Assembly: GCA_034508935.3 (NCBI GenBank) | Contig: CM067446.1 | Location: 21,027,901 to 21,091,900, forward strand | DNA: 64,000 nucleotides | Direction of reading: 5' to 3' | Source of the DNA: Berghia stephanieae | Taxonomy: Eukaryota > Mollusca > Gastropoda > Nudibranchia > Aeolidiidae | In this document: positions 48,001-59,850 of the stretch, piece after piece | Numbering within the stretch: the stretch's first letter is position 1 | How the letters are laid out: each line of letters starts with the position of its first letter | Position numbers and translations under genes: made by a program | Notes under the pieces: generated by a model | Databases searched by the model: none | Seen by the model: only the letters and a program-made list of their open reading frames with translations | Told to the model about the DNA's origin: nothing

Positions 48001-50780
48001 TCCATTTTCCAGCTTGCCTCCCAGCATTGCAATTTATATAATATAATATATCATTAAAGTGACCAAATGTCGCTTATGATAGTTTGTGAAATCAACAACG
48101 GTATATTTAATAAGCATTAATTCTTGAGGATGGAGGGTTACAGCGAATTTACCCAATGGCAAAGTTACCAGACTGTATCCTAATGGTAATATTAATGCTT
48201 AAAATTACCACAAGATGTCCGTTAGCACTATCCAAATTAGTCTTCATACAACTTTCACAACTCATACCACATAAAAATACGTTAATACAGATTATTAAAA
48301 AAAAGTACTGATTCAACAGATTTTATGACAAACATTAAACAAAAATAATACCAATGAATATTTTGCAACGATGGACTTTTCTGAAATGGCCTCTTTACAA
48401 ATGGAAAAATCATGGTATACAAATTATTATTTTAAAATAAGCTTTACTTTCTTATCTGGAGTTATCTATTAAAGAAATGTTTCTGCCAGGGAGAGTTATT
48501 TTTACAATGTAACTTTGACTACCATTTAATTGTGTTGTAGGCCAATTATTTTTGAAGGTATCAGAATATTTACATTTATTGTCGTCATCAAAGCAGGGTA
48601 TATTATTTTACACAAGATTAAACAAAACAAAAAAATTAAATCCACTTTTATCTATTTACAGAAGCCTTTGATGCAGCTGTTTTGCATTATGGAAATATTG
48701 ATATTTTCATCAACAATGCAGGAATATTACATGAAGGAATGTGGGAGAAAATGATAGAAATCAACTTTGTAAGTTCAGAATTTTTGTTGTAAAGTAAGAG
48801 AAGATATAATGAACTTTATTGTACATTTAATTACAATGTGCTAAGTCCCCTTTAGATGTGCAGTTAATTCTTCCATGGCCTGGCAGATATACTTACACGG
48901 TGGACCACCGGTGAACCAACATGATGAAAGAAGTTCCGTTTAGATGTACAGTTAATTGCTCCGCATCGGATCTGGGACATAACAACTTCTGTTGTCAATC
49001 TTGGGAATATTGTGTACATGTATACGTGTGTGTGTGTGTATATGTTTGTGTCTGTGTATTAATCCATACATTAATAAACTCAAATTTAGGATTAAACATT
49101 TATTAGGAATGCAGCAACTATTATGTTACATGATGAAGTGTTGTTAACATAAGCGATGAAATGATGGAATGGGTGACTTGACGATGCGATGTGTCAAGTC
49201 ATGTCATGGACGTCGAGTGATGTTAAGCTGTTGGATGGGGGACATTGATCATGGAAAATTCTGATCTGATGTTGTAAGACACTTTGCACACTTTATTCCA
49301 CTTGACTCGTGTGAATGAGTACCTGGCGAAAGGCGGCGATGGATATTGTAAGAGTGTTAGCCTAACACAGAGCTGCCAAGTGTCAGGGAACTTCCGTGAC
49401 AGCCACGGAAATACTGTGCTTGCCACCGACAAACAGAAATGGCCTAAAAAGCCACGAAAGTGTTGCTGGTCTATTTTGTTATGTTCTCTATGGTCATTCA
49501 ATACACATTTTGTGTGTCTGATTAGTCACATCAAAGTGTATGCAGTTGATGTGGAATAATATTATATTTTAGGAGGGTCAATGACTGTTGCATTATTATA
49601 TACTTAGGGTCAATGACCCGAGATAAGATATCCGTAGTATTATTGTGTACTCTGGGGTCAATAACCAATTTATCGTTAGTATTGTTATGTAGTGTGGACT
49701 ACTCTCCCTATTTAATTTTCGCTGTGTGTGTGTGTGTGTGTGTACGTGTATGCCACCTTTGGTGTGTGTTCGGTTGAGTGAGGGGGGGGGGGGGTCCTTC
49801 AGGGCTAAATCCATCCATTCAGTGCCTTGCTCTGAGACTGTCAAGGCCTGTGTCCTCTATTATTATTTGACCCCCCTTTTTAGTCTCTAATCAATCAGTA
49901 AATTTTTACACATACCGTATTATTTGAGTACTTTTGTGCCATTACCACACAGACCGTCTATAACTATAACTATCACATATGAGGAAATAGGTAAGAAATG
50001 ATTGTTTTGAGTGTTCTAATATGCTAATATAGTTTTAAATTATACGCATGAGTTCATTAACAATTGTCTATATGAAGTTGTCTATAGTTTCTAAATAGAC
50101 TTTTATTCGTCACTGAATTGCCGCTGAAATGAATGTCAATTGTCCCCCAAACGGATTTTGGCAAGTTGGTAGCTTTGCTAACAACCGAGTGGTACTGCGT
50201 GATATTAAAATATGGTTCCATATGGCCTGCTGAGTATTAAATGAAACTTTGATGAAGCACATTGAGCATGGTAAGTCTGTGGAAATGCGATGTATAATAT
50301 GTTCATATTTTTGTAATGGTCCAGAATAAGGTTTCACAGTGCAACATATAAATAGTTGTCAGTTGTAGCAATCCATGTATTATCTTGCAAATTGATGGAA
50401 AACAAATTAAATTTACATACATCACTTTCCTCATTAAAAGAATGCAATGCATTTCCAAAGTCCAAGTTCGATAGTTCTGCTCTAGGTATTTTTTTACCTT
50501 TAATGAACGTCAAATATGGAAAGTACCGCAACATGGATTCATAAACATCTTCCCTACCAGCAACAGATAGCTTGGACATCTCCACTTACTTTACTTCTTT
50601 CCTGAAGGCGGACCTTAGGTTATTGATTTTGTTTATAACAGCCTTTTGGTCTGTAGATGGGTCAAATACATTAATTAAAAAAAAAATTCTACTAGGACTT
50701 TATTCTCCATAATGCCGGAAAAGTTCTACAGTGGTTCTATGACTTGAAATAAAAATAGAGAGAGAGAGAGCGAGAGAGAG

Positions 50781-50848
<68 letters not shown>

Positions 50849-51042
50849 GTGTGTGTGTGTGTATGTATGTGTGTGTATGTGTGTGTGCGCGTGTGTGTAA
50901 AAGCTCAAGCTTTCCCTCTTATAACTTATATGAAAACAATAATATAATTTTATGGAGTATGATGAGGATGGTGATGGTGATATGGCGAATAGTGAAAGAG
51001 AGGGATGGTAATGGAAATTTTAGAAATGTTGTTATGAGGATG

Positions 51043-51114
<72 letters not shown>

Positions 51115-54100
51115 TAATATATAATAATACATATATAACAATAACAATACTGCACACTTATGTAGCATCATCCTTTAAGCCTCTAGTCTTTATTTCATTT
51201 TAGACTGATTTTCCTTAGACGTTTTTGACTTCAAAAAAGTTCAAGAACTCAACATTTTTCTGGGGCATCTTTAATAGAAATAGCACATGTATGTACTGTT
51301 TTGGTTTTGCTACTGTAGAGTAATCATAGGGGAATATTCAATGCCAAAGGGTCCTGATAGCTCAATAATAGAACACTTTTCTCACATGTAAAGGTATTTT
51401 CAATTCTGGTGAGATTGTTTCTGTCGCCCCGTAGTAGTGGACTGCTTAATCTGATGGAAAATGCTTTAAGATATTCCATCGTCCTGCCCCAAAAAAACAA
51501 ACAAAAGCAAGCAATTGCCACTGTCCAATTAAAGATACAGAAAATACATAGGGGCTACTGTTTAATGTCATCAATCGGATCTGGACTGAAATTCTAGTGA
51601 CATTGCTATGTGTCGGTTGGAATTTTTCCTGTCTTATAGTGAATAAATTTACAAGCTTTGGACTGTGTAGCAACAGCAAAGCTTGCTTTTTATTTAGTTT
51701 GAAACAAATTTAGATTTTTTTTTTCTGGTTTAAAACAAAATCAAGCAACAAAACAAAAATTAAATAAAAGATAACCCCCCCCCCCCCCCAAGAAAAAAAA
51801 AACAACAAAAAAAAAAAAAAAAAACAACAAAGAAACAACAAATAAACAAAACAAAACAAACAAGCAAACAAACGAAAAAACAAATACAAACTGAAAAATT
51901 CACAACCACAACAAAACAAACTGCTGCATTACTTAACTATGCATACATTATAATTTACAGATGGCCATGGTTAGAGGTAGTAAAATAGCCATGGAGCACA
52001 TGAGGAAGGATAAAGGTGGAAAAGGTGGTCGAATCATCAATATAAGTTCTCTTTTAGGTAAGGAAGTACCAATAATTGTACAATTTGAATCCTTCCTGTA
52101 TTCTACAATGCAGACCTGTAAATCTTCTGACTATAATATGAACTCCCAACTGAGCAGTATTGGTTTACTATTGATCTCTCAAGCTTCTTCAGTCCTGTGA
52201 AAAGTTTTTTTAAAAAGGGTTTTAAAGATAAAATTAAGCCTAATGCTTTGCTCTGATGTTGCTCTTTATAGTGTGGCAAAGTTTCCTGATCTGTGAAACA
52301 TCGTTGATGATTCACACTTGGTAGGTTCACTCACACGATTTGAGACAGTAAGTTCAAAAATTTCTGTGCTATTTTTAAGCTTCTACCGTGGCATAGTCAA
52401 AAAGTTATATTCCTGTAATTGAAACTGCTGCTGTATGAAGTCAAAGTTACTGGGAAAGGTTTACATTATTAGAGTGACTTTTTACAGTCAACTTTAGATT
52501 TTTTCAGACTCCCCTCTGAAATCTCCTTTACCTTTGAAATCTTATTTTCAATCACCTTAATTGTGCGGTTATGTGGTCTAGTGGTATGACACTCGCTTTC
52601 GGCTCAGAAGGTCCTGGGTTCGAGCTTCGTGCTCGGCGCATAGTTGAGTAATTTGGAAAAGGCTCTTTACTCACATTCTCTCACCGTACTCAGGTGTAAA
52701 ATGAGCACCTGGCCATTAACAGCGTTGTCTTTGTCCGAAAAATTGTAATATCGCCTAACAGGCGTCCATGTCCGTCCTACATGTTAAATGCTGCTGTTGA
52801 CCATGGACCCCTTGTAAAGCGCTTTGAGCACATTTAGTGGATATTGCGCTATATGAAGCTCAATTTTTTTTTATTTTGTAGAATTTCAAAATGTCAGAAG
52901 ATTTAGTTGATTGGTCTGCTGACCTAAAAGTTATTGAATTGAGATTGATGGGAAATACAAATTTGACTGTTCTGTTTTCCAGGATTTACCAGTCCAATCG
53001 TGAGATTACTTGCCCCATTACATTTTGCCATTGTTTTCAACAAACTTCTAGCTGAGGTCTTTTGTTAATTACTTTCCATTAATAAAAAGTGAGCTTACAA
53101 AAGGGGAAATAGTTAAATGAATTTTTTCTTTCTTTTTCAAATGATTATTTTATCTCATAAATTTTTCACAGGGCTGTTACTGCTTGCAATTATTTTATTA
53201 AATTTATTTTTACAGTATCTTTATCCGTGTGGCTTTCTATCTAGTTCTAATGGTATCACACTCAGCTAGTGACCTGTAGTTCAAAGGTTAGAATCCAACT
53301 GTGGGGAGTTTAAAGTTGAGTCCTTGGGAAAAGCTCTTTCCTCAGTTTTTATAAAGGTGAAAAGTGGCTTATAATGGACTGTGTTTTGTCCAAATTGGGG
53401 AAAGCAACTGTTATAGTCTATTTAAAACTACTGAAGCTGGGATAAACACTGTCTGCATATGGTGAAATTGTTTAAACCAGTCATCTTTATACATTGCTTT
53501 ATACATATATTCAGATTTTTCTGAGAACAAAATTTCGTAAGACTCATATTTTTTTTCTACCGATTTTGGATTCTTTTCAACCAAAATTTCAAGGAAACAT
53601 TTTTAAAACATTTTTATTTTACCCAGAAAAAATTAAATGTGACTAAATTGAACAGCAGTATATTAGTTGTTCCTCGTAAAAGCGATAATTTATTTGAGTT
53701 TAGGTGACCCGCATATGTTTTGGGTTCTCATAGATTTTTTTATCTTGAAACTTGATTCTGAAAATATTTATAAAAAATGTTTATGACGTCTGATGGATCA
53801 GTTATGACATTCCGTCCAATACAACTATATCGAGGATAACTTCCAGCTACTGTGACTTTATGCTTCTGAAAACTACTTATGTTTTGAAATTTGTTATTAT
53901 GTGAAGCTGTCTATTGATATCATACATAAATTTACTACTTGATCATTATCTTTTTCTTAAAGGATTGAAAACTTCTTACACCTCATCTGTTTATTGTGGC
54001 ACAAAACAAGCAGTGCGTTCCTTCACAACGTGTATGGCAGTGAGTATCATCTGATTGTAATGTTTTGTATTCACTGAATTCCTAGTTTCTTTTTTTTTTT

Positions 54101-57100
54101 GGTCTTTTTATATTGATATAATGTCAAAAGAAAAGGGCAACTTTGTTTCAAGCCGATAGACAGTGAACAAAGTTAACTAGTATATATTTCTGCTTCATTT
54201 AGATTGATGACACTTGATTGACAGTTAGCCTGTGACAATACCAGGATCCATACTCAGCCCCAACTACCTCCTAGAAATACCTGCCCAAAATTGCAAAAGG
54301 GTTTATAGACCATACACCATGGATAAAAACAGCAGTAGAGCCATTTTATACAAATTGAGACATTTTTTAACCCCAAAAAAAAAAAATAGTCAAGGAATAT
54401 AAATCAACAGGCTTCTTTGATAGTTCCAAAATAAAATGGAACTATTCATGTCTTCGTTCTTGTTCAGTGTTTGTGTAATATGATGCAAAGCGATGGTTCA
54501 CAGCAGAAACTCATACCCTTGTGAAGAATAAAAGCAATAAATCATCCCAACTATATCGGGTAATCTCTGTGGTGTAATGGTAGCCCATCTGACTGGCAAT
54601 CTGAGGTTTGATCCCAAATTGAAGCAGGCTGATCTTTTGGGATGATTTTTTCTTTTCTTTTTCTTTCTGCTTTGTCTGCTTCAAACACACCTTTTCAAAT
54701 GTAACATAAATCTTACATCAGTGCCTGCTCCCTAATTTGTTACTTGTATATTTTCAAATAAAAATGGAGCTACTTTACTTGTCTTTGTTCTTGTCCTTTT
54801 GTGTTCAATGTTTGTTTAATATGATACAAAGCGAGGATTCACAATGGAAGTGTGTACCCTTTGTGAAGAATATAAGCAATAAGTCGGCCCAACTATCGAG
54901 TAACTTTTGTGTTGTAATGGAAGCACATCTGACCAGTAATCGGGAGATCTGAAGTTTGATCCTCAGTCAAGACAGGCTTATTTTTTTGGATGATTTTTTC
55001 CTCTTTTTTTCTTTCTGTTTATCTAGCACTGCTTCATACACAACTTTTCAGATTTGTATCTCGTCTTGTAAAAAGTTCATGTAATGTGTTGTGTGAATCA
55101 ATATGACACTGATGGCTAAATTTTGTCTTCAAGGTGACGTAAAGCAATTGACACACATTCCCTTACGTGACTCAGATATGTACCTGGTTGTAGATGATGG
55201 TAGAAATTTTAAAACTGTTAGAGGTACAAATAGTCACTCAATGGTGCTATGCTTGTTTGTTTATATATTCACTTTTTTCTTATCATTGCAGGAGACTCCG
55301 GGATTGGAATCCAACATGGGTATTGAATTCGCCTTGCTGTGCCCAGATGCTGTTAAAACATCGTTGACCACTCAACTTGATGATGACAGACTCAAAGATT
55401 ATTCTAGGTTTAAAGATATTGGAAAGGCACGGACTATGCCGTAAGTTGATGACTTCACAATTTAAAGCAGGAGATTATTTTGGCTTTTGTAGTATGAATT
55501 GAAAAGTTGCTCTTGCTTGAATTGTTTTGGATACAATGATGTCCTTTCGAAGAGCGTCCTAATAGTTTAATAGAGTTCTTACATTAAAGAGACCAATTTC
55601 ATGCACTGATTTTGTCTTTTTTTTCTTACCATCCTCTGACCATTCAGCAATAAATTGGTAGCTTGGTATTTTAAATCTAGCAGAGTGTACTTTGCTATAG
55701 ATTAGCATTTTGTCCATTTTATGGAATAGACATTGAAATGAACTTCGGCTTTATGGACCTTATGACTTTGAAAGTACAATCTCGAATCTAGTGGGATAAG
55801 AGTCAATCTACTTTTTGCTTTTTCTGGATCACATCACCATCGTCAAGTTTTGTTATTTTTTTAAACCATCAACCATAATTTATAAAATTTTAAAAAAGAA
55901 CCAACCAAAAAAAAAAAAAAACAAAACAAACTTTGCTTGTCGGTTTAAAAAAAAAAAGAATTGAATATCATGCAGTTCCTTTTTTGTTTTAACAAAGAAA
56001 CAAGCTTTCTCCTTGAAAACATTTTATTGAATGATTTTATCTTGTCTTGAACCAAAGCTGTTGCGAATATATCCACCTCTTTTGTTTACAGTTTATACAA
56101 TCTTATTGGCATAAGCTTCAATGTTGTTGTTTTTTTTTTGTTGCCTTTTTTTGTGTATTAAAAAAATGTCTTTGCTTTCATATCACATCTTTCAGAGACC
56201 CTACTCTTCTGCTATGTAGCAGAATTCTCTATCCTCTCGAAAGCTAGTAAAATCCTCCGCTATCATCATTTCGTTCGCTGGCACCTGGCTGCTAGGTTGT
56301 CTGCTCATTTCATCCATTTCATCTGTCATTTCAATACTGTCTATCCTCCGCTGAAAACATATGAGGACGAATATTGTATTATATTATTTAACAAGTACGG
56401 ATTCGGATAACAAATAGGGAAATACCAGATAAAATAGGCTAAATGGAAAAATTGTTTTAAAGTGTAAGTTATGATCTATTTCCCCAAACGGAGGTGCATA
56501 AAAAACGATGTTTTAATATAACTTCCAAAGGAGGTGCATCTGAACTGTGTTATCCATTATCCCCAACGGAGGTGCATAAAAAACGATGTTTTAAAATACA
56601 CCCCCAAAGGCCCAAAGGTGATACAGTTAGACAAACAATAGACATCCAGTAGAGACTGATTGCTTTTTAATGTAGGCTACATCGCCCGCCACATACCTTT
56701 TAATGTGAGAACCATCATTATAGTCGCACTACTACAACAATCACCACTACATTATCATCCCTACCACCAAAAGTATAGCCACTACCTCCACATCATCGTT
56801 TCTACCATCAGTACTATTACAATGACTACATCACCACAACTGCCCTGATATCATTCCTGCCACTACTACATATTTACCATGAAAATGTATCATAATGTAT
56901 GGTCGAAAATGACCCATGACATACGTGAAGGAGTGAGAATATCATCAACAGAATACAGTGGGGGTAAAGATCAGCAGCAAGTGCAATTCTTGGGCCACCT
57001 CTGACTCGTTTTAAACCCATGACACAGAGCAGAGGTTGAATTGATAATTAAATAGGCTGTATAAACAGCGTGTGTTAACCAACACCCCAATGGAGGTGCA

Positions 57101-58002
57101 TAAAAACATTGTGTTAATATGCACCTCTGAAGGAGATGCATTTTAAAAAAAACGGTATTTTAACCTGCACCTCCAACAGAGCTGCATAGAAACGGTGTGT
57201 AAAAACACCATCAATTCAAAACAAGTCTGCCTATTCTCACTATCAGTCACTTTAGGAGAAGCAGGAGGGAGAGCAGACTAGAAGTGTGAAGCTGGGATTG
57301 ACTTCATGGAAGCCATCAGAACTTCTCAAAAGAGGAAATTTGAGGAGCAGGTTGACAAAGCTGCCAAGAAGGCCAGACAAGAAGGCATGGTGCTCAGTTT
57401 GGCAAACAATGAGAGCACCCTTTTCATCCTCCATCCCTTAAGTTTGTTGACCTGCCATTAGAGATAAGAAATTTGATTTAAGGTCTCAAATGATAAATAT
57501 TTTAGAGTAACTGATATAACCAGTAATTTGATATAAGCTAAAATTATGGTGTTACAAAATTAAGAACATCAGTGTAGGCCAATTTATTTGAAATTCTATG
57601 CGTTGCGCACTATTTCTCCTTTTCAACTATTTTGCTCCTTTTTTGAAATTATAGAATGGGGTCTCTGATCTTTATGTTTAATTTTTAATGAACATTAACT
57701 TTGATAAATTCTCTTTCAAAACACTAGATTTTTCATTATGCCCATTGCCTCTCCCTTTAAATTGAATTTTGATGTTATTCCATTATAATGCAATATATAT
57801 TTCTGCATTCAAAATCACGTTGTATCATGTTTATGTTATGTCATATTTTACCAGAGTGTCAATGGTGGTAGACAGTTTGTTCTCACTTCTAAAGAGGAAA
57901 GATTCAATCAACGGAGCTATTCTCATGGTGTTGAAAACAGGGGCAAGCTTTCAGAAAATGGAAAGCATAGACTTGGGAAGCGAATGGCCAATTCCTACTT
58001 AA
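44827..58002 (+). CDS. HPGD: NAD-dependent 15-hydroxyprostaglandin dehydrogenase-like SDR, 7 coding exons
   Basis: Short-chain dehydrogenase/reductase, expected in the cytosol. The family's best-known member oxidises the 15-hydroxyl of prostaglandins with NAD+. Exons: 44827-44919, 46855-46978, 48662-48768, 51961-52057, 53963-54039, 55292-55440, 57855-58002; 795 bp, 264 residues (human enzyme 266). All introns are GT...AG and phases match. Cofactor loop TGGAEGLG (11-18), Asp36 for NAD preference, NNAG (90-93), Asn107, and catalytic Ser138, Tyr151 and Lys155 (VYCGTK) fall at the same numbers as in human HPGD, as I recall them. The human gene also has seven exons. Human Gln148, a substrate contact, is Ser here, so the substrate may not be a prostaglandin. 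Introns of 1.2-3.2 kb are filled with repeats. No stop or shift disturbs the exons. Confidence 0.88.
45203..45240 (-). mobile_element. Possible LINE 3' end relic in intron 1
   Basis: tcactcactcattccc followed by accagatggtca matches the 3' end of the LINE at 2943-2985. Only about 40 bp are recognisable. Confidence 0.35.
46490..46765 (-). mobile_element. LINE RT fragment in intron 1
   Basis: The - strand has MVGVRQGCIPFQIFNEYLER (RT block) and, in another frame, an Asp-Asp block read as HFDDDIDLI. Upstream and downstream parts are missing. Confidence 0.6.
46855..46978 (+). CDS. HPGD: Dehydrogenase exon 2
   Basis: Acceptor acttgtatacag. Residues 32-72 plus one base, with VFFGD placing Asp36 at the end of the second beta strand, and the FDVTN motif near residue 64. 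The donor is gttcgt, weaker than consensus. Confidence 0.87.
47235..48030 (-). mobile_element. LINE RT end and C-terminus in intron 2
   Basis: - strand: KMEFHPKKCHVLRVTNKK (about 48000), then a 86-residue frame (47619-47879) with IANIATKANRTMAFLNRHIR and YETHVRPILEYSSSMWDPNT, the usual post-RT region of one LINE group. A decayed tail leads to about 47235. 5'-truncated. Confidence 0.75.
48662..48768 (+). CDS. HPGD: Dehydrogenase exon 3
   Basis: Acceptor tctatttacag. Residues 73-108, with HYGNIDIFINNAG and the active-site-support Asn107 in IEINF. Donor gtaagt. Confidence 0.88.
49725..49800. repeat. (GT)n and G homopolymer
   Basis: Short GT run at 49725-49743 and a G run near 49782-49794, in intron 3. 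Confidence 0.85.
50140..50740 (-). repeat. Interspersed repeat with MADF-domain remnant, copy 2 (intron 3)
   Basis: Reverse-strand match to 12895-13535. The MADF-like part (about 50650-50440) reads INNLRSAFRKEVK, an in-frame stop, then MSKLSVAGREDVYESMLRYF and PYLTFIKGKKIPRAELSNLD. An 83-residue frame remains open from 50585. The shared stop shows both copies descend from an already broken source. Confidence 0.7.
50756..50900. repeat. (GA)n then (GT)n microsatellite
   Basis: About 90 bp of GA repeats followed by about 55 bp of GT-rich repeats, in intron 3. Confidence 0.95.
51040..51120. repeat. (TAA)n microsatellite
   Basis: About 75 bp of TAA repeats, with the same kind of flank (ggagtatgatgaggatggtg) as 29210-29371, so both loci derive from one repeat. 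Confidence 0.9.
51765..51900. repeat. C and A low-complexity tract
   Basis: C run followed by A/AAAC-rich sequence just upstream of exon 4. Confidence 0.85.
51961..52057 (+). CDS. HPGD: Dehydrogenase exon 4
   Basis: Acceptor taatttacag. Residues 109-140 plus one base, ending GGRIINISSLL with catalytic Ser138. Donor gtaagg. Confidence 0.88.
52567..52866 (+). mobile_element. tRNA-derived SINE in intron 4
   Basis: A box region tggtctagtggtatgacac (52573-52591), B box ggttcgagctt (about 52618), body taatatcgcctaacaggcgt and 3' domain gtaaagcgctttgagcac. The best-preserved copy of this family in the window. Confidence 0.85.
53225..53430 (+). mobile_element. Decayed tRNA-derived SINE in intron 4
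   Basis: ttctaatggtatcacactcagct followed by a ggttagaatcc B box-like segment and gttgagtccttgggaaaagc parallels the SINE at 52567, but it is heavily mutated. Confidence 0.5.
53963..54039 (+). CDS. HPGD: Dehydrogenase exon 5
   Basis: Acceptor ttttcttaaag. Completes Gly141 and codes to Ala166, with SVYCGTKQAV carrying catalytic Tyr151 and Lys155. Donor gtgagt. Confidence 0.88.
54427..55055 (+). repeat. Direct duplication of a SINE-like unit in intron 5
   Basis: 54427-54705 and 54755-55055 share ataaaa(a)tggarct, a gttcttgt...tgtt segment, an atgataca-like segment, gtgaagaata.aagcaataa, a tRNA-like gtgttgtaatgg..gc.catctgac region and a gtttgatcc B box, then ggatgattttttc. Copies lie about 330-350 bp apart at roughly 80% identity. 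Confidence 0.75.
55292..55440 (+). CDS. HPGD: Dehydrogenase exon 6
   Basis: Acceptor cttatcattgcag. Codes from ETPGLESNMGIEF through IGKARTMP, including LLCPDAVKTSL, the SDR block after the active site (human CPGFVNT). Donor gtaagt. Confidence 0.86.
56475..57215. repeat. Dispersed ggaggtgcat-type motif repeats in intron 6
   Basis: caaacggaggtgcataaaaa occurs at about 56485 and in near-identical form near 56562, with variants near 56528, 57090, 57130 and 57170. Several are followed by aaacgatgttttaa. The motif is partly palindromic (cacctcc...ggaggtg). Confidence 0.7.
56640..56880. repeat. Decayed trinucleotide-rich tract
   Basis: cactactacaac, catcatc and taccacc blocks recall the array at 15725-16380 in much weaker form. 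Confidence 0.55.
57855..58002 (+). CDS. HPGD: Dehydrogenase exon 7 and stop
   Basis: Acceptor catattttaccag. Codes VSMVVDSLFSLLKRKD, then INGAILMVLKTGASF, and ends EWPIPT with a stop. The NGAI block aligns with the human C-terminal LNGAIM region. Confidence 0.86.
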
Positions 58003-58335
58003 CTTTTGTGTTGTAAACACTGTTCTTAGTCCATCACAGTGAGCAATTTGGTTGAAACAAAAACGATGTGGCAGCCCTGTATAGATTTTGACAAGCAAAA
58101 GCAGCTTTGATGCAAGCCATCTTATTCAGATTGGATTACTTATTCAGATTGGATTAACTTTCACTCTTTTGTTCTCAATATTCGTTAGAGTCAAAAGAGA
58201 TAATAAGCTGACCAATGCTCACTTTTCAATCCCAAAACAAAGGATATTGCTCAGTCTCTCCTTACAACTGTCATTATCTACCTGTTTTCTAGACTGGAAT
58301 ATCCGGAGTGGACTGTACTTTTGTTTTACATATAT
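58003..58335 (+). other. 3' flank of the dehydrogenase gene
   Basis: Probable 3' UTR. No canonical AATAAA is obvious in the first 300 bases, so the transcript end is not placed. Family A repeats begin at about 58336. Confidence 0.4.
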
Positions 58336-58765
58336 ATTTGTTATTTGTAAACATTTAAATATGTTCCTCATAGTGGGACGTGTGCTTGTGTCAGGATGAG
58401 ACATTTTGGTGATCTCAAACTAAGTACACTAATAGGATAGTGTGCTCTTAGAATCTATACCTTTTCCCTATTTGAACTCTGGGTGAGGTTCCTTACCTCC
58501 CAAGTGGGCAGTGAGGTACTTGCTGTGTCTTCTATACCCCTATATTTGTTTTCCAATTGCTTTCTGTCTGTCTTGGTTGGCACATTGACGGACAAGTCAT
58601 TGAGTCATCTGTTCCTGTATGAACTAGTCCCCTATGTCTTCCTTTTCTTTTTTGGGTGCTTTTAACTCTAGGTCGACAACTTTATCCCAATCATTTTAAT
58701 TTTTACTGACTCTGAAATGACCTACAAGTGTCGCCACCACCGTAAAAACCCTAAAAACAAACAAA
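58336..58765 (+). mobile_element. Two family A pieces, one interrupting the other
   Basis: 58336-58484 is the middle of a family A copy (gtaaacatttaaatatgttc through tcaaactaagtacac). At 58485 a new head begins (gggtgaggttccttacctcc). This second copy has lost its centre and continues to accgtaaaaaccctaaaaac and an aaacaaaac tail. Confidence 0.65.
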
Positions 58766-59107
58766 ACAAAAAGAACATGTTTGTGCCATTTTTTTTCTTC
58801 TTCATATTGATATTTACAGCTATTATTTTCATTTACAATTTTTATGTATAAGTTTACCTCACTGTTTTATATACACATACAATGTCATTCACTATCTTAT
58901 TTTCATTTTGGTGCTTTTATTGCTTTCAGAATATAATAACTTAATTTTCTCTGAGATTTTCATTAAAGGACTTATAAAAATTTGTAATGCTATAGTCATT
59001 AGCTGTCCTGTTTGCCCTTCTCATAAAACTAAGAGTGAAGATTGTTCAAGCTTTTTATTTTTTTTTTGTCAATTAAATTTAAAAAATGATTATTAATTTT
59101 TGAATTT

Positions 59108-59200
59108 AATTTTACTCCCAAGGCTGCGATACTGGTGCTGATATCATGACCTTAATGAGTTGCAAGCGCTGTAAAACCCTTAAAAACATAAACAAAACCA
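59108..59200 (+). mobile_element. Family A 3' end fragment
   Basis: ctggtgctgatatcatgacc through gcaagcgctgtaaaaccc and a short A-rich tail. Confidence 0.6.
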
Positions 59201-59685
59201 GTTTGCTGTGGTTTCTCATTGTGGCCAACGGCGGATAGCATTCCCCTCAGGGCAGTGCAGGGGAATGCCATCCTGACTTGTTGGGGCTAAATTGTTCCAA
59301 ACCCTTGTTATTTCTTTTATGTTCTCATATCATTTGTCCTTTCCATGTAACTGAGTCTTTTCTTAAGGGAGGGCATTCAAATGGAGAAGATGATATTTTA
59401 TCCTTTGAAATCAGCTTTCTACACTATAACTATAAGTATAGTTCATTTTTGTTTATTACCTATACCTATACATGCACTCTTATACGTCGACATTGCCTAA
59501 GTCGATTTTTACCCAAGTTCTTGGTCCTTCCCCCATCTTCCTATATAACATTATTAAAAAAAAATTAAAAAAATGCAACACTCCCAATAAGTTGATGTTG
59601 CTTTAGTGCTTAAGTCGATGTTCTTATCTCTTATGACCACAATAAAATCGCAAATAAACAAGTATTTCCATTGGTTAAAAAAGCT

Positions 59686-59753
59686 ACCTCCTCCTCCTCC
59701 TCCTCATTATCATATCGTTGACTTCGTCTTCATCACCATCATTATCATCATCA

Positions 59754-59837
<84 letters not shown>

Positions 59838-59850
59838 CATTGTTATTGCT
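59686..59850. repeat. (CTC)n/(ATC)n/(ATT)n microsatellite
   Basis: About 85 bp of ATT repeats preceded by shorter CTC and ATC blocks. Confidence 0.95.

Noticed and set aside
55103-55291. Extra coding segment before dehydrogenase exon 6
   Set aside because: The frame is open, but the sequence has no SDR similarity and the acceptor at 55281-55291 joins exon 5 to exon 6 with the expected alignment to human HPGD.
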